The position numbers and the translations under genes were made by a program. The notes beneath the pieces are model-generated. The model was not told the origin of the DNA, made no database searches, and was given only the letters and a program-made list of their open reading frames with translations. A DNA stretch of 6,703 nucleotides from Alistipes sp. (GTDB lineage: Bacteria; Bacteroidota; Bacteroidia; Bacteroidales; Rikenellaceae): positions 1-6,703 of the forward strand of contig JAFOCZ010000137.1 of assembly GCA_017380955.1 (NCBI GenBank), in the 5' to 3' direction. Below, piece after piece: positions 6,304-6,703 of this stretch. The stretch's first letter is position 1, and the number at the start of each line of letters is the position of its first letter.

Positions 6304-6703
6304 ATGAATAGCAACGAGATAAATGTATGGCTATGCCGTAACTGCAATAGCATAGTCACCAACGACTTAAAGAGTTGCCCCGTATGCTTTGCCGACCGCC
6401 CTGAGGATAGCGAAGCACCAACACCCGAGGGTATCAGCGAAGTCGTAGAACGCGAGAATTACACCAACGCCAAACCTCGCCCAAAAAGCAAATATATCTT
6501 CCGCGAGGCGGTGCTTGTAAACGCCGCAGACATCAGCCTCATCTTGGGACTATTCTTCACATTTGCAACGCTCATAGCGCCCCTCATCGTAGAGTTCGAC
6601 GTACCATCGCCAATGCTTTGGGCGATATGTATAGCGGTAGCAATCTTCGCCTCGACAATGGTCTCGTGGGCGCTATTGAAGAGCATCGCCGAGATATCGC
6701 GAC
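6304..6703 (+). CDS. Zinc-ribbon membrane protein, N-terminal part (cut by right edge)
   Basis: An open frame begins at the ATG at 6304 and runs to the window edge without a stop (133 codons). The N-terminus carries a short zinc ribbon with cysteines at 11, 14, 25 and 28 (CRNC ... CPVC). An acidic, proline-containing linker (about 30-62) follows, then two hydrophobic stretches, about 77-96 (ISLILGLFFTFATLIAPLIV) and about 105-124 (LWAICIAVAIFASTMV), likely membrane helices. This layout suits a membrane protein with a cytoplasmic zinc-ribbon head. I do not recognise the family. It starts 9 bp after the cysteine-rich membrane gene and is likely co-transcribed with it. No Shine-Dalgarno sequence is present, as usual in this phylum. 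Confidence 0.75.
   Translation, partial: MNSNEINVWLCRNCNSIVTNDLKSCPVCFADRPEDSEAPTPEGISEVVERENYTNAKPRPKSKYIFREAVLVNAADISLILGLFFTFATLIAPLIVEFDVPSPMLWAICIAVAIFASTMVSWALLKSIAEISR

Overview
The window looks like core chromosome of a Bacteroidota bacterium, most likely order Bacteroidales. Three things point there: none of the starts has a Shine-Dalgarno sequence and A/T-rich leaders precede most of them; the one intergenic promoter region carries the Bacteroidetes sigma-factor pattern TTTG / TAnnTTTG; and the proteins (a MerR-type regulator, an RsmF-like methyltransferase with a C-terminal extension, a small deoxynucleoside kinase, a Nif3 protein next to a coiled-coil zinc-ribbon protein) have the look of that phylum. 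A narrower placement (for example Alistipes/Rikenellaceae or a relative) is only a guess. No tRNA, rRNA, insertion sequence, CRISPR array or phage gene was seen.

Layout. Positions 1-317 hold no credible gene. They carry a degenerate tandem repeat of about 130 bp with two recurring hairpins, reaching right up to the end of the first gene. From 318 to 5880 six genes lie head to tail on the minus strand with gaps of only 4-28 bp, so they probably form one transcript read from right to left: trkA (potassium uptake regulator), a deoxynucleoside kinase, an RsmF-type rRNA cytosine-5 methyltransferase, a MerR-type regulator with an AT-hook tail, a Nif3/DUF34 dinuclear-metal protein, and a coiled-coil C4 zinc-ribbon protein. 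A 150-bp divergent intergenic region (5881-6030) separates this operon from two plus-strand genes: a small single-membrane-span cysteine-rich protein and a zinc-ribbon membrane protein cut off by the right edge.

Functionally the minus-strand operon is a housekeeping mixture: ion uptake control, nucleoside salvage, ribosome modification, regulation and two conserved metal-linked proteins. The Nif3/zinc-ribbon pair is also neighbouring in distant bacteria, which suggests a shared job. The two rightward genes both combine cysteine-rich metal-binding-like motifs with membrane segments and may belong together. The most unusual non-coding features are the structured tandem repeat after the operon and a compact palindromic divergent promoter in which each arm of one inverted repeat supplies the -7 box for one direction. 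I found no convincing novel system; most of the window is ordinary core genome.
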